Below the pieces are notes generated by a model. It ran no database searches, had not been told where the DNA came from, and was given only the letters and a program-made list of their open reading frames with translations. 64,000 nucleotides of DNA. Source: an uncultured bacterium (GTDB lineage: Bacteria; Cyanobacteriota; Vampirovibrionia; Gastranaerophilales; Gastranaerophilaceae). Within the stretch, counting starts at the first letter, position 1; each line of letters begins with the position of its first letter. This document shows, piece by piece, positions 18,149-26,821 of the stretch. Both the position numbers and the translations under genes were made by a program. Location: assembly GCA_902760645.1 (NCBI GenBank), contig CACWHC010000002.1, positions 1-64,000 of the forward strand, given 5' to 3'.

Positions 18149-19183
18149 ATGCCTCAATTTACGGATGTAAGTAATATCAGAACGAGTCTTGAAGACCGTG
18201 AGTTTGAAATGCTAAGTGATATTGCCACAAAATCAAGAAATTCTCAGGGAAGAAAAATTAAAGAAGAAGAAAGTTCTATGCGTACATGCTTTCAGCGTGA
18301 CAGGGACAGAATTTTGCATTCAAAAGCATTTCGCCGTTTGAAACATAAGACTCAGGTATTTTTATCCCCGTTTGACGATCATTTCAGAACAAGATTAACC
18401 CATACTCTTGAGGTTTCTCAGATAGCAAGAACTATTGCACGCTGCCTTTGTCTTAATGAAGATTTAACCGAGGCAATAGCACTCGGACACGATCTTGGAC
18501 ATACCCCTTTCGGACATTGCGGCGAAGGCGTATTAAATGAGCTTGTAAAAGGCGGTTTTCATCATAATATTCAAAGTGTAAGGGTTGTTGAAGTACTTGA
18601 AAATCTTAATTTGTGCAGAGAAACTATTGACGGAATTCTAACACATACCTGGGGTTATAAGCCCAAAACACCGGAGGCTCAGGCAGTTCAGCTTGCCGAT
18701 AAAATTGCTTATATAAATCATGATATAGAGGATTCTATTCGTGCAGGAATTATTTCGGAATCTGATTTGCCAAAAGACTGCAGAGAATATTTTTCATCTG
18801 TCCAAAGTCACCGGTTAAATAAAATGATAACTGAAATTGTATCAAATTCTTTAGGCAAAGATACTATTTCCATGAGTGAGGAGGGTTGGCACTATACAAC
18901 AAAACTTCGGGAATGGATGTTTGAGAATGTTTATATAGATTCTCCGGCAAAACTTGAGGAAAGAAAAGCAAGCAGAGTTATAAGAGAATTATTTTTCCAC
19001 TACTGTGAAATGTTAAAACCTGTTTGTGAAGAAAGCAAAATAGAACGTGTTGTTACGGATTATATTTCAGGCATGACAGACAGATATGCCGTTGAGAAAT
19101 ACAAAGAAAACTTTATTCCTATAGGAATTCATTGCGGAACTAAAGAAGATTACCTGTTCAAACTTGCAAATGTAATTGAGTAA
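18149..19183 (+). CDS. dGTPase-family HD-domain triphosphohydrolase
   Basis: A 344-residue HD hydrolase of the deoxyguanosinetriphosphate triphosphohydrolase (type 2) family. Metal ligands are seen in TLEVSQIAR (preceding His), ALGHDLGHTPFGHCGE and INHDIEDS. RDRDRILHSKAFRRLKHKTQV at the N-terminus is a family hallmark. These enzymes hydrolyse dNTPs to nucleosides and triphosphate, controlling dNTP pools and sometimes limiting phage. The ribosome site is GAAGGA. It converges on the next small gene. Confidence 0.9.
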   Translation: MPQFTDVSNIRTSLEDREFEMLSDIATKSRNSQGRKIKEEESSMRTCFQRDRDRILHSKAFRRLKHKTQVFLSPFDDHFRTRLTHTLEVSQIARTIARCLCLNEDLTEAIALGHDLGHTPFGHCGEGVLNELVKGGFHHNIQSVRVVEVLENLNLCRETIDGILTHTWGYKPKTPEAQAVQLADKIAYINHDIEDSIRAGIISESDLPKDCREYFSSVQSHRLNKMITEIVSNSLGKDTISMSEEGWHYTTKLREWMFENVYIDSPAKLEERKASRVIRELFFHYCEMLKPVCEESKIERVVTDYISGMTDRYAVEKYKENFIPIGIHCGTKEDYLFKLANVIE

Positions 19184-19201
19184 TTTGGCTAAATTTTGAC
19201 G

Positions 19202-19468
19202 TTATTTTTTTAATGCAATTTTAATTCCTTGCCACAATAGCAAAATTAATCCGCCGCCAAATAAGAATTTCACAAGGGTTGGGGTTTGTTTTTTATCTTC
19301 AAAGCTATAATGCTTTTGATGAGAGTAAACATCTTTGTCCAGTGTTTTAAACTTATTTTCCAGTTCGGCATCGGTTAATTTCCACCTGCCTAATTTGTCA
19401 GGAGGATTTATAACACCTACATCCGCTGCTGTATAATTTATTGGAGCATTGTTCGACACACCATTCAT
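19202..19468 (-). CDS. Small tail-anchored membrane protein
   Basis: An 88-residue protein. About 65 polar residues are followed by one C-terminal hydrophobic helix (LVKFLFGGGLILLLWQGI) and a short basic end, so it would be anchored with its N-terminus in the cytosol. LGRWKLTDAELENKFKTLDKD is the most distinctive stretch. No Shine-Dalgarno is seen. No family is recognised. Confidence 0.5.
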   Translation of the reverse strand: MNGVSNNAPINYTAADVGVINPPDKLGRWKLTDAELENKFKTLDKDVYSHQKHYSFEDKKQTPTLVKFLFGGGLILLLWQGIKIALKK

Positions 19469-19539
19469 ATTTATATTAAAACATTGTTTTATAAAAATTT
19501 GCCTATCATTTTATAATTCTTAATAAATAATTGTTGCAA

Positions 19540-19770
19540 ATGACCCCTCTACCAACGGGAGCGGGAGAGTAAAATGAGATATTGCATATAGATGTTAAAT
19601 TTTTATTTAAAAAAGACTTGTAAAAGCAGGCAAGCCTGCCCTTATAGATGCTTCGCTCGTTGAATGCAATATTTGCTGTGAAAAATTACAGTGCGGAAAA
19701 ACTGAACAATTTTGCGGAAAATGTGGTGGCTAAGTAAAAAAAACGGAATTTCTGGCGGCTAAATGAAAAA
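19540..19770. other. Degraded non-coding block with zinc-ribbon relic
   Basis: This gap of nearly 400 bp holds no intact gene. It has a 9-bp inverted repeat (ATATTGCAT at 19579-19587 and ATGCAATAT at 19664-19672) and a small GCAGGC/GCCTGC palindrome at about 19626-19639. A frame ending at 19733 reads ECNICCEKLQCG then FCGKCGG with no start codon. Two similar GGTGGCTAAGTAAAA and GGCGGCTAAATGAAAA stretches follow. This looks like the remains of a small cysteine-rich gene or a decayed mobile element. Confidence 0.35.
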
Positions 19771-19828
19771 CTTTTGTGTGCTTAAAGAAAGATGTTTCAT
19801 TTAATCTGTGTTGAATCGGTGCAACATC

Positions 19829-19857
19829 TTGCCGTAATATCCGATTTTTTCTATAAT
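19829..19857 (+). promoter_or_regulatory. Leaderless promoter of the histidine kinase gene
   Basis: TTGCCG (19829-19834), a 17-bp spacer and TATAAT (19852-19857) are followed by six bases and the ATG at 19864. No ribosome site is present. The mRNA should begin at or beside the A of the start codon. Confidence 0.72.
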
Positions 19858-19863
19858 ATTGTT

Positions 19864-21522
19864 ATGAAAAAATTTGATATTTTTAATCAATTTAGGGATG
19901 CGGTTATAATTGTGAACAAAACTGAGGATGTGGTTTATCAAAATTCGACATTCAAACGTTGGTTTAATGATTTTGTTGATTTGAAAAAGTTTTCGCATAA
20001 TACAAATTTCGATATATGCCCCTTAAATAGTGAAAATATTGAAAACTATTCTCCCATAAGGCATGCACTCTCATCCCCGGAAAATTTTTTCGCTACGGTT
20101 TCATATCAGGATAATCATAATAAACTTTATTATTATGATTTGACTGTCCAAAAAAGAGGAAGATATACTATTTTTTTCTTTTCTGATGTTAGTGCAAATA
20201 CTAAACTTGCAAGCGAAAAAAGAAAATACGAAAAACTTTCGGATGATTATGAGAAACTTAAAGAAGAAATTGAAGATTTGGAAAATATAAAACAAAAAGC
20301 TCAGTCTCAGGCAATCCGAATTGCACTTATAAACAAAGTTTCCAATACAATCAGAGAATCCATGGATATATCAAAAATTCTTCAGTCAGCATTATCAGAG
20401 CTTGCTGTAATGTTTGGTGCATTTAAGGCTTACTATGCAAAAAATGAAAACGGCAAGTTTAGAGTTGAAGAAATTTATGGAGGTAAAAGACTTAATACAG
20501 GTGAGCTGATATCCTTTGATAATCAAACTTTCAGTACAATCAGTTCAAAAAAAATATCGGTTGTTCATTGTATGAAAGAATATGTTGATGCAGAACCGTT
20601 TAAACAGTCAATTATGAGAATAGTTGTTCCTGTATATCACCTCCAGGATTTAATAGGGATAATAGTTTTGCTGAGTTATCAAAAACGGGAATTAAATGAA
20701 GAACTGGAAATTTTGGAAGCTATTTCGTTTCAGCTTGGTAACGCAATAATAAGAGCCGAACTTTACCAAAAAAATATTGAAACTGTTGAGGAATTGAAAA
20801 ATGCACTGAAAGAATTAAAAGAAACCCAATTGCAGTTAATTAATTCCGAAAAAATGGCATCATTGGGTCAGTTAGTTGCAGGTGTTGCTCATGAAATTAA
20901 TACTCCCGTTGCCTCAATCAAATCCAATAACGGTCTTATATCAAAGTTAATATCCAAAATTGATGATGCTGAAATATCAGGTCTGATGCAGGAAATAAAC
21001 AATATTGACCATGAGGCAATTGAAAGGATTTCAAATATTGTGTCCTCTCTCAAAAAATTTGTCCGCCTGGATGAAGCCGAAGTGCAGGATGCCGATATTA
21101 ATAAAGAGCTTGATTTGACGCTTGATTTGATACGTCACGAAACCAAAAACAGAATTAATATAATAAAAAATTACGGAAATATTCCTATGATTAAATGTTA
21201 TCCGAATATGCTTAATCAGGTATTTACCAATATTCTTGTGAATGCTTGTCAGGCTATTGAGGGTGACGGTCAAATAATAATTACTACCGGTTATGAGGCT
21301 GAAACTTTGACTGTGTCTATAAAAGATAGCGGTAAAGGAATCCCCGAAGAAGAAATCCCAAAAATTTTTACGGCAGGTTATACGACAAAAGGAGTAGGTG
21401 TTGGTACAGGACTGGGATTAGCAATTTGTGCAAAGATAATTGAAAAGCATAACGGCAAAATTATTGTAAACAGTGAAGTTGGCAAAGGCAGCGAATTTAT
21501 TATTACTATCCATGGTAAGTAG
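19864..21522 (+). CDS. Soluble sensor histidine kinase (PAS-GAF-HisKA-HATPase)
   Basis: A 552-residue kinase counted from the ATG at 19864; the open frame runs upstream but the promoter excludes it. An N-terminal PAS-like domain (about 5-95) is followed by a coiled coil (about 110-155), a GAF-type domain (about 160-300), and a HisKA helix with phosphoacceptor His in GVAHEINTPVASIKSN. The HATPase domain has FTNILVNACQAI (N box), DSGKGIPEEEI (G1) and GTGLGLAIC (G2). No membrane helices are visible, so it senses a cytoplasmic signal. No response regulator is adjacent. Confidence 0.9.
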   Translation: MKKFDIFNQFRDAVIIVNKTEDVVYQNSTFKRWFNDFVDLKKFSHNTNFDICPLNSENIENYSPIRHALSSPENFFATVSYQDNHNKLYYYDLTVQKRGRYTIFFFSDVSANTKLASEKRKYEKLSDDYEKLKEEIEDLENIKQKAQSQAIRIALINKVSNTIRESMDISKILQSALSELAVMFGAFKAYYAKNENGKFRVEEIYGGKRLNTGELISFDNQTFSTISSKKISVVHCMKEYVDAEPFKQSIMRIVVPVYHLQDLIGIIVLLSYQKRELNEELEILEAISFQLGNAIIRAELYQKNIETVEELKNALKELKETQLQLINSEKMASLGQLVAGVAHEINTPVASIKSNNGLISKLISKIDDAEISGLMQEINNIDHEAIERISNIVSSLKKFVRLDEAEVQDADINKELDLTLDLIRHETKNRINIIKNYGNIPMIKCYPNMLNQVFTNILVNACQAIEGDGQIIITTGYEAETLTVSIKDSGKGIPEEEIPKIFTAGYTTKGVGVGTGLGLAICAKIIEKHNGKIIVNSEVGKGSEFIITIHGK

Positions 21523-21649
21523 TATATGTTAAGAAATATTACAAAATTGATATGGTTATAATTGAATTAAACAATATATTAAAAAAACAATCACAAAAAA
21601 TTTTCAAATAATACATATTACCCATGTAATAATTTAAAACATGTGTTAG

Positions 21650-21655
21650 TATAAT
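21650..21655 (+). promoter_or_regulatory. -10 box upstream of the HEAT-repeat gene
   Basis: TATAAT with start predicted near 21662, right at the 5' edge of the structured leader. The -35 region is weak (TAATAA at 17 bp). An ACATGTG word lies 4 nt upstream of the box. Confidence 0.45.
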
Positions 21656-21663
21656 AATATAAA

Positions 21664-21738
21664 GTGTTCGTTGTACCCTTAATAAGGAAATTGCTTCACC
21701 CCAAAAAACAGGCAAAAACAACGTCACGCAAAGCAATT
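21664..21738 (+). ncRNA. Candidate pseudoknot-forming leader RNA
   Basis: Two stems interleave. Stem A pairs GTG (21664-21666) and CGTTGT (21669-21674) with ACAACG (21718-21723) and CAC (21725-21727). Stem B pairs AATTGCTT (21689-21696) with AAGCAATT (21731-21738). The order A-B-A'-B' is that of an H-type pseudoknot. A small CCTT/AAGG hairpin lies in the first loop. The structure starts at the predicted +1 and lies about 130 nt before the HEAT gene. It matches no riboswitch class I can recognise. Confidence 0.4.
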
Positions 21739-21865
21739 AGTGTAAAAGGTTAAAAAAGTTTGTAACAAATATTTAATAATTAGAAAGTAAAAAGGCAATA
21801 ATTTTCACAAAAAAATCTTTATAGAGATGTAGGTGTGGAAATTATAGTGTGTCGGAGGAAAACGA

Positions 21866-22723
21866 ATGACAATTAGTGTGAACAGTAAGAAAAAACAAGT
21901 TAAGAAATCTTTTGATGAATTACTTATGGATTTAAAAACAAGCAATTCTGAAAAGGTCCGTTATAACGCAGCAAGAGTTCTTGGTGAAATGGGCGATTCA
22001 AAAGCTGTTGAACCTTTGATTGAAGTTTTAAAACATGACAAAAACGGTTCTGTTCGTCTTTATGCAGCCCGTGCATTAGGTGAACTCGGCGATTCAAAAG
22101 CAACTTTGCATTTAATTGAATCATTAAGAGAAGACAGAAATGTCGATGTAAGAGTTCGTGCAGCTCGTGCATTAGGTCGTTTAGGCGGTGCAGTTGTTGT
22201 AGAACCTCTTGTTGAAGCATTAAATGATGAAAATCCTCAGGTTTGTATTACAGCAACTGATGCATTGATTGAAATTGGTGACGTTGCTACAGATGCATTA
22301 ATTGAATCTTTAGACCACGAAAAAGTTAATGTAAGATGTGATGCAACCCGTGCGTTAGGTGAAATCGGTAATAAAAAAGCTGTTGATAAAGTTATCAGTA
22401 TGTTATACGATGAATGGGTTAACGTAAGAATCTATGCAGTTACTTCATTAGGTAAATTGAATGATACAAAAGCTGTTCCGGCTTTAATTGATGTAATGAA
22501 AAACCGTGAAGAAAATGAACTGGTTAGAGCAGGTGCTGCTGCTGCATTAGGTGTGTTGCGTGATCAAAGAGCGTTGCTTCCTTTAAGAGAATTAATTATG
22601 GAAGCTGAAGAACTCGGTGAATTAGAAGATACAGCATTGAAATCATTTAAAAAGATTATGGCTGCAAATTGGCAATCTATTCCGGGTGCTACCGCTCAGA
22701 GAAAACCTGTTGCAACATTCTAA
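21866..22723 (+). CDS. HEAT-repeat protein (PBS-lyase-like)
   Basis: A 285-residue protein made almost wholly of about eight HEAT-like repeats of roughly 31 residues. The repeating core is like VRYNAARVLGEMGDSKAVEP and VRLYAARALGELGDSKA. This family includes cyanobacterial phycobilisome lyases and many protein-binding scaffolds. With no photosynthetic genes here, a scaffold or assembly role is more likely. It has a strong GGAGG site, a long leader with possible structure and its own terminator, which suggests a well-expressed, regulated single gene. Confidence 0.85.
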   Translation: MTISVNSKKKQVKKSFDELLMDLKTSNSEKVRYNAARVLGEMGDSKAVEPLIEVLKHDKNGSVRLYAARALGELGDSKATLHLIESLREDRNVDVRVRAARALGRLGGAVVVEPLVEALNDENPQVCITATDALIEIGDVATDALIESLDHEKVNVRCDATRALGEIGNKKAVDKVISMLYDEWVNVRIYAVTSLGKLNDTKAVPALIDVMKNREENELVRAGAAAALGVLRDQRALLPLRELIMEAEELGELEDTALKSFKKIMAANWQSIPGATAQRKPVATF

Positions 22724-22744
22724 TAAAATCAACTAAAGTGCAAA

Positions 22745-22776
22745 AAAGAACCGCAATTATTGCGGTTCTTTTTTTA
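22745..22776 (+). terminator. Intrinsic terminator after the HEAT-repeat gene
   Basis: An 11-bp stem (AAGAACCGCAA with TTGCGGTTCTT) and a short loop are followed by a T run. Confidence 0.85.
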
Positions 22777-22879
22777 TGTACGGCAAACAAATTTATTAAC
22801 ATTTGTAAACAATAAATAAAAAGTGTCAATTTCTATAAATATATATCATTTATATATATATTATATAGTGAGGTTTGAT

Positions 22880-24424
22880 ATGGTTAAAATTTCGGATATA
22901 AGTCATGTAAGAGGTTCTTTGGCTTCAAAAGCAGAAAATCAAAAAATAAACAGGCGGTTGATAAGCTTGTTTAGCGGTGGTAGACGTCCGAATATACCGG
23001 ATAAAAACCGAAAATATAATTTTGTACTCGGAGAAAGGCGAGGGGATGTGCGTATTGTAGATGAAGCTGCAATATCAACCCCCGTTAAAAATCCGGGAAA
23101 TCCATCCCGAGTTTCAGGAAATTCGTATTCTAACGGACAATTAAATAATCCTGACAACTATTTCGCTTCATCCGCTCAAGGTTGGCGTGGTGACTGCTAT
23201 TTGTTAGCTGAAATAAATGCTATAAGAAATACAAAACACGGACAAGAGATATTAAAAAAGAATGTTAAGACAAATTCTGATGGTTCGGTTACTGTTACAT
23301 TGCCGGGGGCATTAGTATTAAAAAATAAATATAAAGGACCGGGATGTGAAATAACAGGAACTTATACTATAACGAAGCAGGCATTAGAAAAAGCAAAGGC
23401 ATACGCAGGTACATCTTATTCAAAAGGTGATTTGGATGTTATTGCTATAGAAATTGCTATGGAGAATTTTCATGCCGAATTATATAAGACAATGCAAAAT
23501 TTAAATATAAAGCCGGCAGAAAGAACTGCAGAGAATGCATATATTGATTCTTCTGATTTTTTAAGCGGAGGGCAAGAATACGATGCCGGATTTATTTTGA
23601 CCGGACAAAAATCAGAGGTTTATCATAAAAAACAGCTTGATTCATACTCTGTAAAACCGTATCAAGATGGTGAATACGGTTATATAACAAGAGAGCAAAT
23701 GGAACAGCAAACCGGTTTTTCTACAAAAGCCGAATTAAGTAAAGGACAGACTCCTGAAATTTCTTATTATACTGAGGATGATGCACAGTTGAATAGTATG
23801 TTGGACAAATATGCAGGTCATGAGAATGAATTAGCTTTAACTTGTTCGGTACGTTGTGCTAAAAAAGGTCATGGAGGTAAGATAGTTCCCGGTGGCGGGC
23901 ATGCAATTACTATTGTAAAGATAACGTCTGATATTATTTATATTTCAAATCCGCACCATCCGGACAAAATTGAGCCAATTCCGAGAAATGAGTTTTTAAA
24001 AATGTGTAAGGGTTTAAATGCTCAAAAAATGGATTTACGCGAAATTTCACAAAATTATTCTAATAACGGCAGAGTTCGTGATAATGCATCTAACAGAACA
24101 AGAATTACTCAGGACCAAATAAATGCTATATTCGGGAAAATTTCTTCACGTACGGGCAGACCTCAGAGAAATGTTACGGTAAATAATATAAGAAAAATTG
24201 TCGCTCAGTATAATAAATCTAATTCAAACGAGCCAAAGCGTACGGAGTTGTCCGTTCAAGATATGGTAAGATTATTTAATGTAATGTCTACAAAAGAAAA
24301 ACTTCTTAAAAATCCTGAAATTATGCAAAGGATGCAGGCTGTATTTGATAATTCAGGTGCGGTGGAAATGAATCCTGAAGATGCAAAATTAATTAATGAT
24401 TTGATAAAAGAATGTCAAATTTAA
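22880..24424 (+). CDS. Calpain-like cysteine protease domain protein
   Basis: A 514-residue protein from the ATG at 22880, which has GTGAGG upstream. The frame extends further 5' without a good site. The centre carries the calpain (C2) signature AQGWRGDCYLLAEINAI with oxyanion Gln100 and nucleophile Cys106. The catalytic His is near 341 in GGGHAITIVKI and Asn near 357 in ISNPHHPD. A basic, low-complexity N-terminus (1-95) and a helical C-terminus (about 390-514) flank it. No signal peptide is seen. Bacterial calpain-like proteins are of mostly unknown function; an effector or regulatory protease is possible. Confidence 0.75.
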   Translation: MVKISDISHVRGSLASKAENQKINRRLISLFSGGRRPNIPDKNRKYNFVLGERRGDVRIVDEAAISTPVKNPGNPSRVSGNSYSNGQLNNPDNYFASSAQGWRGDCYLLAEINAIRNTKHGQEILKKNVKTNSDGSVTVTLPGALVLKNKYKGPGCEITGTYTITKQALEKAKAYAGTSYSKGDLDVIAIEIAMENFHAELYKTMQNLNIKPAERTAENAYIDSSDFLSGGQEYDAGFILTGQKSEVYHKKQLDSYSVKPYQDGEYGYITREQMEQQTGFSTKAELSKGQTPEISYYTEDDAQLNSMLDKYAGHENELALTCSVRCAKKGHGGKIVPGGGHAITIVKITSDIIYISNPHHPDKIEPIPRNEFLKMCKGLNAQKMDLREISQNYSNNGRVRDNASNRTRITQDQINAIFGKISSRTGRPQRNVTVNNIRKIVAQYNKSNSNEPKRTELSVQDMVRLFNVMSTKEKLLKNPEIMQRMQAVFDNSGAVEMNPEDAKLINDLIKECQI

Positions 24425-24438
24425 GTCGTACAAATTTG

Positions 24439-24466
24439 AAACCGGATTATTTAATCCGGTTTTTAA
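24439..24466 (+). terminator. Intrinsic terminator after the calpain-like gene
   Basis: A 10-bp stem (AAACCGGATT with AATCCGGTTT) and a 4-nt loop are followed by T-rich sequence. Confidence 0.8.
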
Positions 24467-24578
24467 TTTGTTCAAAATCAATCTTTACATATTTTAACTT
24501 ATTTACACCAACAGAGTATGGTTGTATTATGATAGAAAGGTAAAGATTAGTAGGATATAATATTTTCCGGAGGGGAAA

Positions 24579-25904
24579 TTGACTGATAAATATTATGTAA
24601 AAGGCGGAACCCCGTTAAAAGGTGAAGTAGAAATAGGCGGTGCAAAGAATTCGGTGCTGAAATTAATGGCTGCAGCAATTCTTGCAAAGGGTGCCACTAA
24701 AATATATAACGTTCCTGATTTGACTGACGTAGAAATTATGTTAAGCGTTATTTCCGGATTAGGGGCAAAAACTGAATATGATAAGAACGAAAAATCTATT
24801 GTTATTGATGCAACCGATTTAACAAGTATTACTGCGAGGTATGAACAGGTTAGTAAAATGAGAGCTTCATTTATTATTCTGGGTGCGTTAATGTCCAGAT
24901 GCAAGGAAGCTATTGTTGCTCTGCCGGGCGGTTGTGCTATCGGTGAAAGAAGGGTAGATTTCCATATTAAAGGACTTGAAGCTCTTGGTGCAAAAATAAA
25001 GATTGAAAACGGATATGTTCATGCCAAAGCTTCTAAACTTGTCGGTGCTGATGTATATTTGGATATTCCGTCAGTTGGTGCAACTGAAAATATCATGTTG
25101 GCAGCAATTCTTGCAAACGGCTCTACAAGGATTCAAAATGCAGCTCAGGAACCGGAAATTGTCGATTTAGCCAATTTCTTAAATACTCTCGGTGCTGATG
25201 TTATTGGTGCAGGTACTTCTGAAATCATTATTAACGGTGTAAAACCCGAGGATTTACATCCGATTGAATATACGACTATTCCTGACAGAATTGAGGCAGG
25301 TACATTTATGTCTGCTATTATTGCTACCCGTGGTAAAGGAATTATTAAAAATGTTTTTCCTGCGCATTTGACTTTCTTTACCGATAAGTTATTGAAAATG
25401 GGTGCTAATATCAAGTTGGTTGAGCCTACAGTTCTTGAAGTAAGCTGTAAAAACAGACTTAATTCAATAAATTTTGTAACTCAGCCTTATCCGGGATTTC
25501 CTACGGATTTGCAATCTATGGCAATGGTATTGTTATCAACCGCAAATGGTGTAGGTATAATTACGGAAAGTTTGTATGAAAACAGATTTATGCAGGTTCC
25601 CGAACTCAGAAGAATGGGTGCCGACATTCATCAGGACAGAAATCATGCAATTATTAAAGGTGTTAAGAAATTAACCGGTGCGGGAGTTTCTGCATCTGAT
25701 TTGAGAGCAGGCGCTGCTCTTGTTGTTGCCGGATTGATGGCTGACGGAACTTCTGTTATTGATAACTTACATCATATAGATAGAGGATACGAAAATTTCG
25801 AAACTAAGTTAAGATTGTTAGGAGGAAAGATTGAGAGAAAAAATGACGAAGATTTTTCTCCCGACAAATTGACGGAAGGAATACGTAATGAATCCTACAT
25901 ATAA
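24579..25904 (+). CDS. murA: UDP-GlcNAc enolpyruvyltransferase MurA (TTG start)
   Basis: A 441-residue MurA, which transfers enolpyruvate from PEP to UDP-GlcNAc in the first committed step of peptidoglycan synthesis. The fold is two inside-out barrels. Recognisable are GGAKNSVLKLMAAAIL near the N-terminus, the loop LPGGCAIGERRVDFHI with PEP-reactive Cys119, and PYPGFPTDLQSMAM. The start is TTG at 24579, set by the strong CCGGAGGGG ribosome site. Its 3' end overlaps the following small gene by 17 bases. Confidence 0.95.
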   Translation: MTDKYYVKGGTPLKGEVEIGGAKNSVLKLMAAAILAKGATKIYNVPDLTDVEIMLSVISGLGAKTEYDKNEKSIVIDATDLTSITARYEQVSKMRASFIILGALMSRCKEAIVALPGGCAIGERRVDFHIKGLEALGAKIKIENGYVHAKASKLVGADVYLDIPSVGATENIMLAAILANGSTRIQNAAQEPEIVDLANFLNTLGADVIGAGTSEIIINGVKPEDLHPIEYTTIPDRIEAGTFMSAIIATRGKGIIKNVFPAHLTFFTDKLLKMGANIKLVEPTVLEVSCKNRLNSINFVTQPYPGFPTDLQSMAMVLLSTANGVGIITESLYENRFMQVPELRRMGADIHQDRNHAIIKGVKKLTGAGVSASDLRAGAALVVAGLMADGTSVIDNLHHIDRGYENFETKLRLLGGKIERKNDEDFSPDKLTEGIRNESYI

Positions 25905-26229
25905 GCGTTGGTATGATCATGACCCATTATTGCTGGAAGTGATAGAACTTTTAAGAAACTATCAGACAGAGTTGCATGCTCAGGCTGAAATTTTCTTGCA
26001 TAAAATTGAAGAAAAAGTTTCTAAAGAAACTGTAGACAAGTTTTATGCTATGGTTAAACCTGTTAACGCTAATAATCGTTGGTACGATAAGGATCCGATT
26101 ATTTCAAGAACAGTTGAAATATTGAGAATTGTTCCGCCTGAAGCTCAGAAAATTTGTGCCCAGAATTTTATAAGAACTTTAAAAGAAATGGGTATTGAAT
26201 ACGAAAGTCCTAACGGTAACGATAAATAA
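25888..26229 (+). CDS. Small protein with a duplicated RWYD-DP motif
   Basis: A 113-residue helical protein with two similar halves. RWYDHDPLLLEVIELLR near residue 7 and RWYDKDPIISRTVEILR near residue 63 share the pattern RWYDxDP followed by an amphipathic helix. No hydrophobic segment or signal is present. It overlaps the end of murA, so expression is coupled to peptidoglycan precursor synthesis. No family is recognised. Confidence 0.7.
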   Translation: MNPTYKRWYDHDPLLLEVIELLRNYQTELHAQAEIFLHKIEEKVSKETVDKFYAMVKPVNANNRWYDKDPIISRTVEILRIVPPEAQKICAQNFIRTLKEMGIEYESPNGNDK

Positions 26230-26251
26230 TAAAATTTAAAATTTGTGATGT

Positions 26252-26287
26252 AAAAAAGTGTATATGAATTTTCATATACACTTTTTT
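26252..26287. terminator. Bidirectional intrinsic terminator
   Basis: A long stem (AAAAAAGTGTATATGAA with its complement) and a tiny loop have A and T runs on either side. It serves the murA operon on the plus strand and the gene at 26316-26657 on the minus strand. Confidence 0.85.
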
Positions 26288-26315
26288 GATGTTTAGTTTT
26301 CCCTTTTAATGATAT

Positions 26316-26657
26316 TTATTTGTTAGTTTTTGGTGCCGGAGGAATAGCTTTTTTATCAAGTTTTCTAAAATCACCCTTGTAAAAATGTTTGTTCTTAAAG
26401 TCACCATGACGTTTGTGCATACCGTGTCCGCCTCTGTATTCATGCATCATTTTGCATTTGCATGGCGGCTGCATAAATGGACCGTGGTATCTTGGTTCAG
26501 GCGGTTTGTGTGTGCTGGCAAATAACAAGAGTGCTATAGATGCACCAATAAATGAGGTTGCAATACTTGTTAATACCTGACAAGTTTTTTCTTTGTCAAT
26601 GTAAAAATACTTATCTCTGGATTTTTCCTGTTCCGCAATTTTTTCTTCTTCTGTCAT
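26316..26657 (-). CDS. Small membrane protein with His/Lys-rich tail
   Basis: A 113-residue protein. A charged N-terminus is followed by one hydrophobic helix at about 29-47 (VLTSIATSFIGASIALLLF), then a Pro/His/Cys-rich tail (PPCKCKMMHEYRGGHGMHKRHG). The tail could bind metal ions or act as a proline-rich periplasmic domain; this is inference. It has an AGGAG site. No family is recognised. Confidence 0.6.
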   Translation of the reverse strand: MTEEEKIAEQEKSRDKYFYIDKEKTCQVLTSIATSFIGASIALLLFASTHKPPEPRYHGPFMQPPCKCKMMHEYRGGHGMHKRHGDFKNKHFYKGDFRKLDKKAIPPAPKTNK

Positions 26658-26821
26658 AATAATCTCCTTTTAATAAAATAGTAAATTGGATTTATATTCA
26701 GTAAACGATATTAAAATTAAATTGTTCATTTTTTTAAAATAAAAAATTTTATTGAATAATTTTTTAACCTTATATTTAGTGTCTTTTTAAGTCAAATTGT
26801 AAAGATTTATTAAATTTTAAA

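Noticed and set aside
19545-19572. tRNA-like 3' half (CTCTACCAACGGGAGCGGGAG)
   Set aside because: It cannot be folded into acceptor, D and anticodon arms; no tRNA gene was found anywhere in the window.
21539-21736. Minus-strand 65-residue frame upstream of the HEAT gene
   Set aside because: No ribosome site, low-complexity hydrophobic translation, and it covers the promoter and leader of the HEAT gene.
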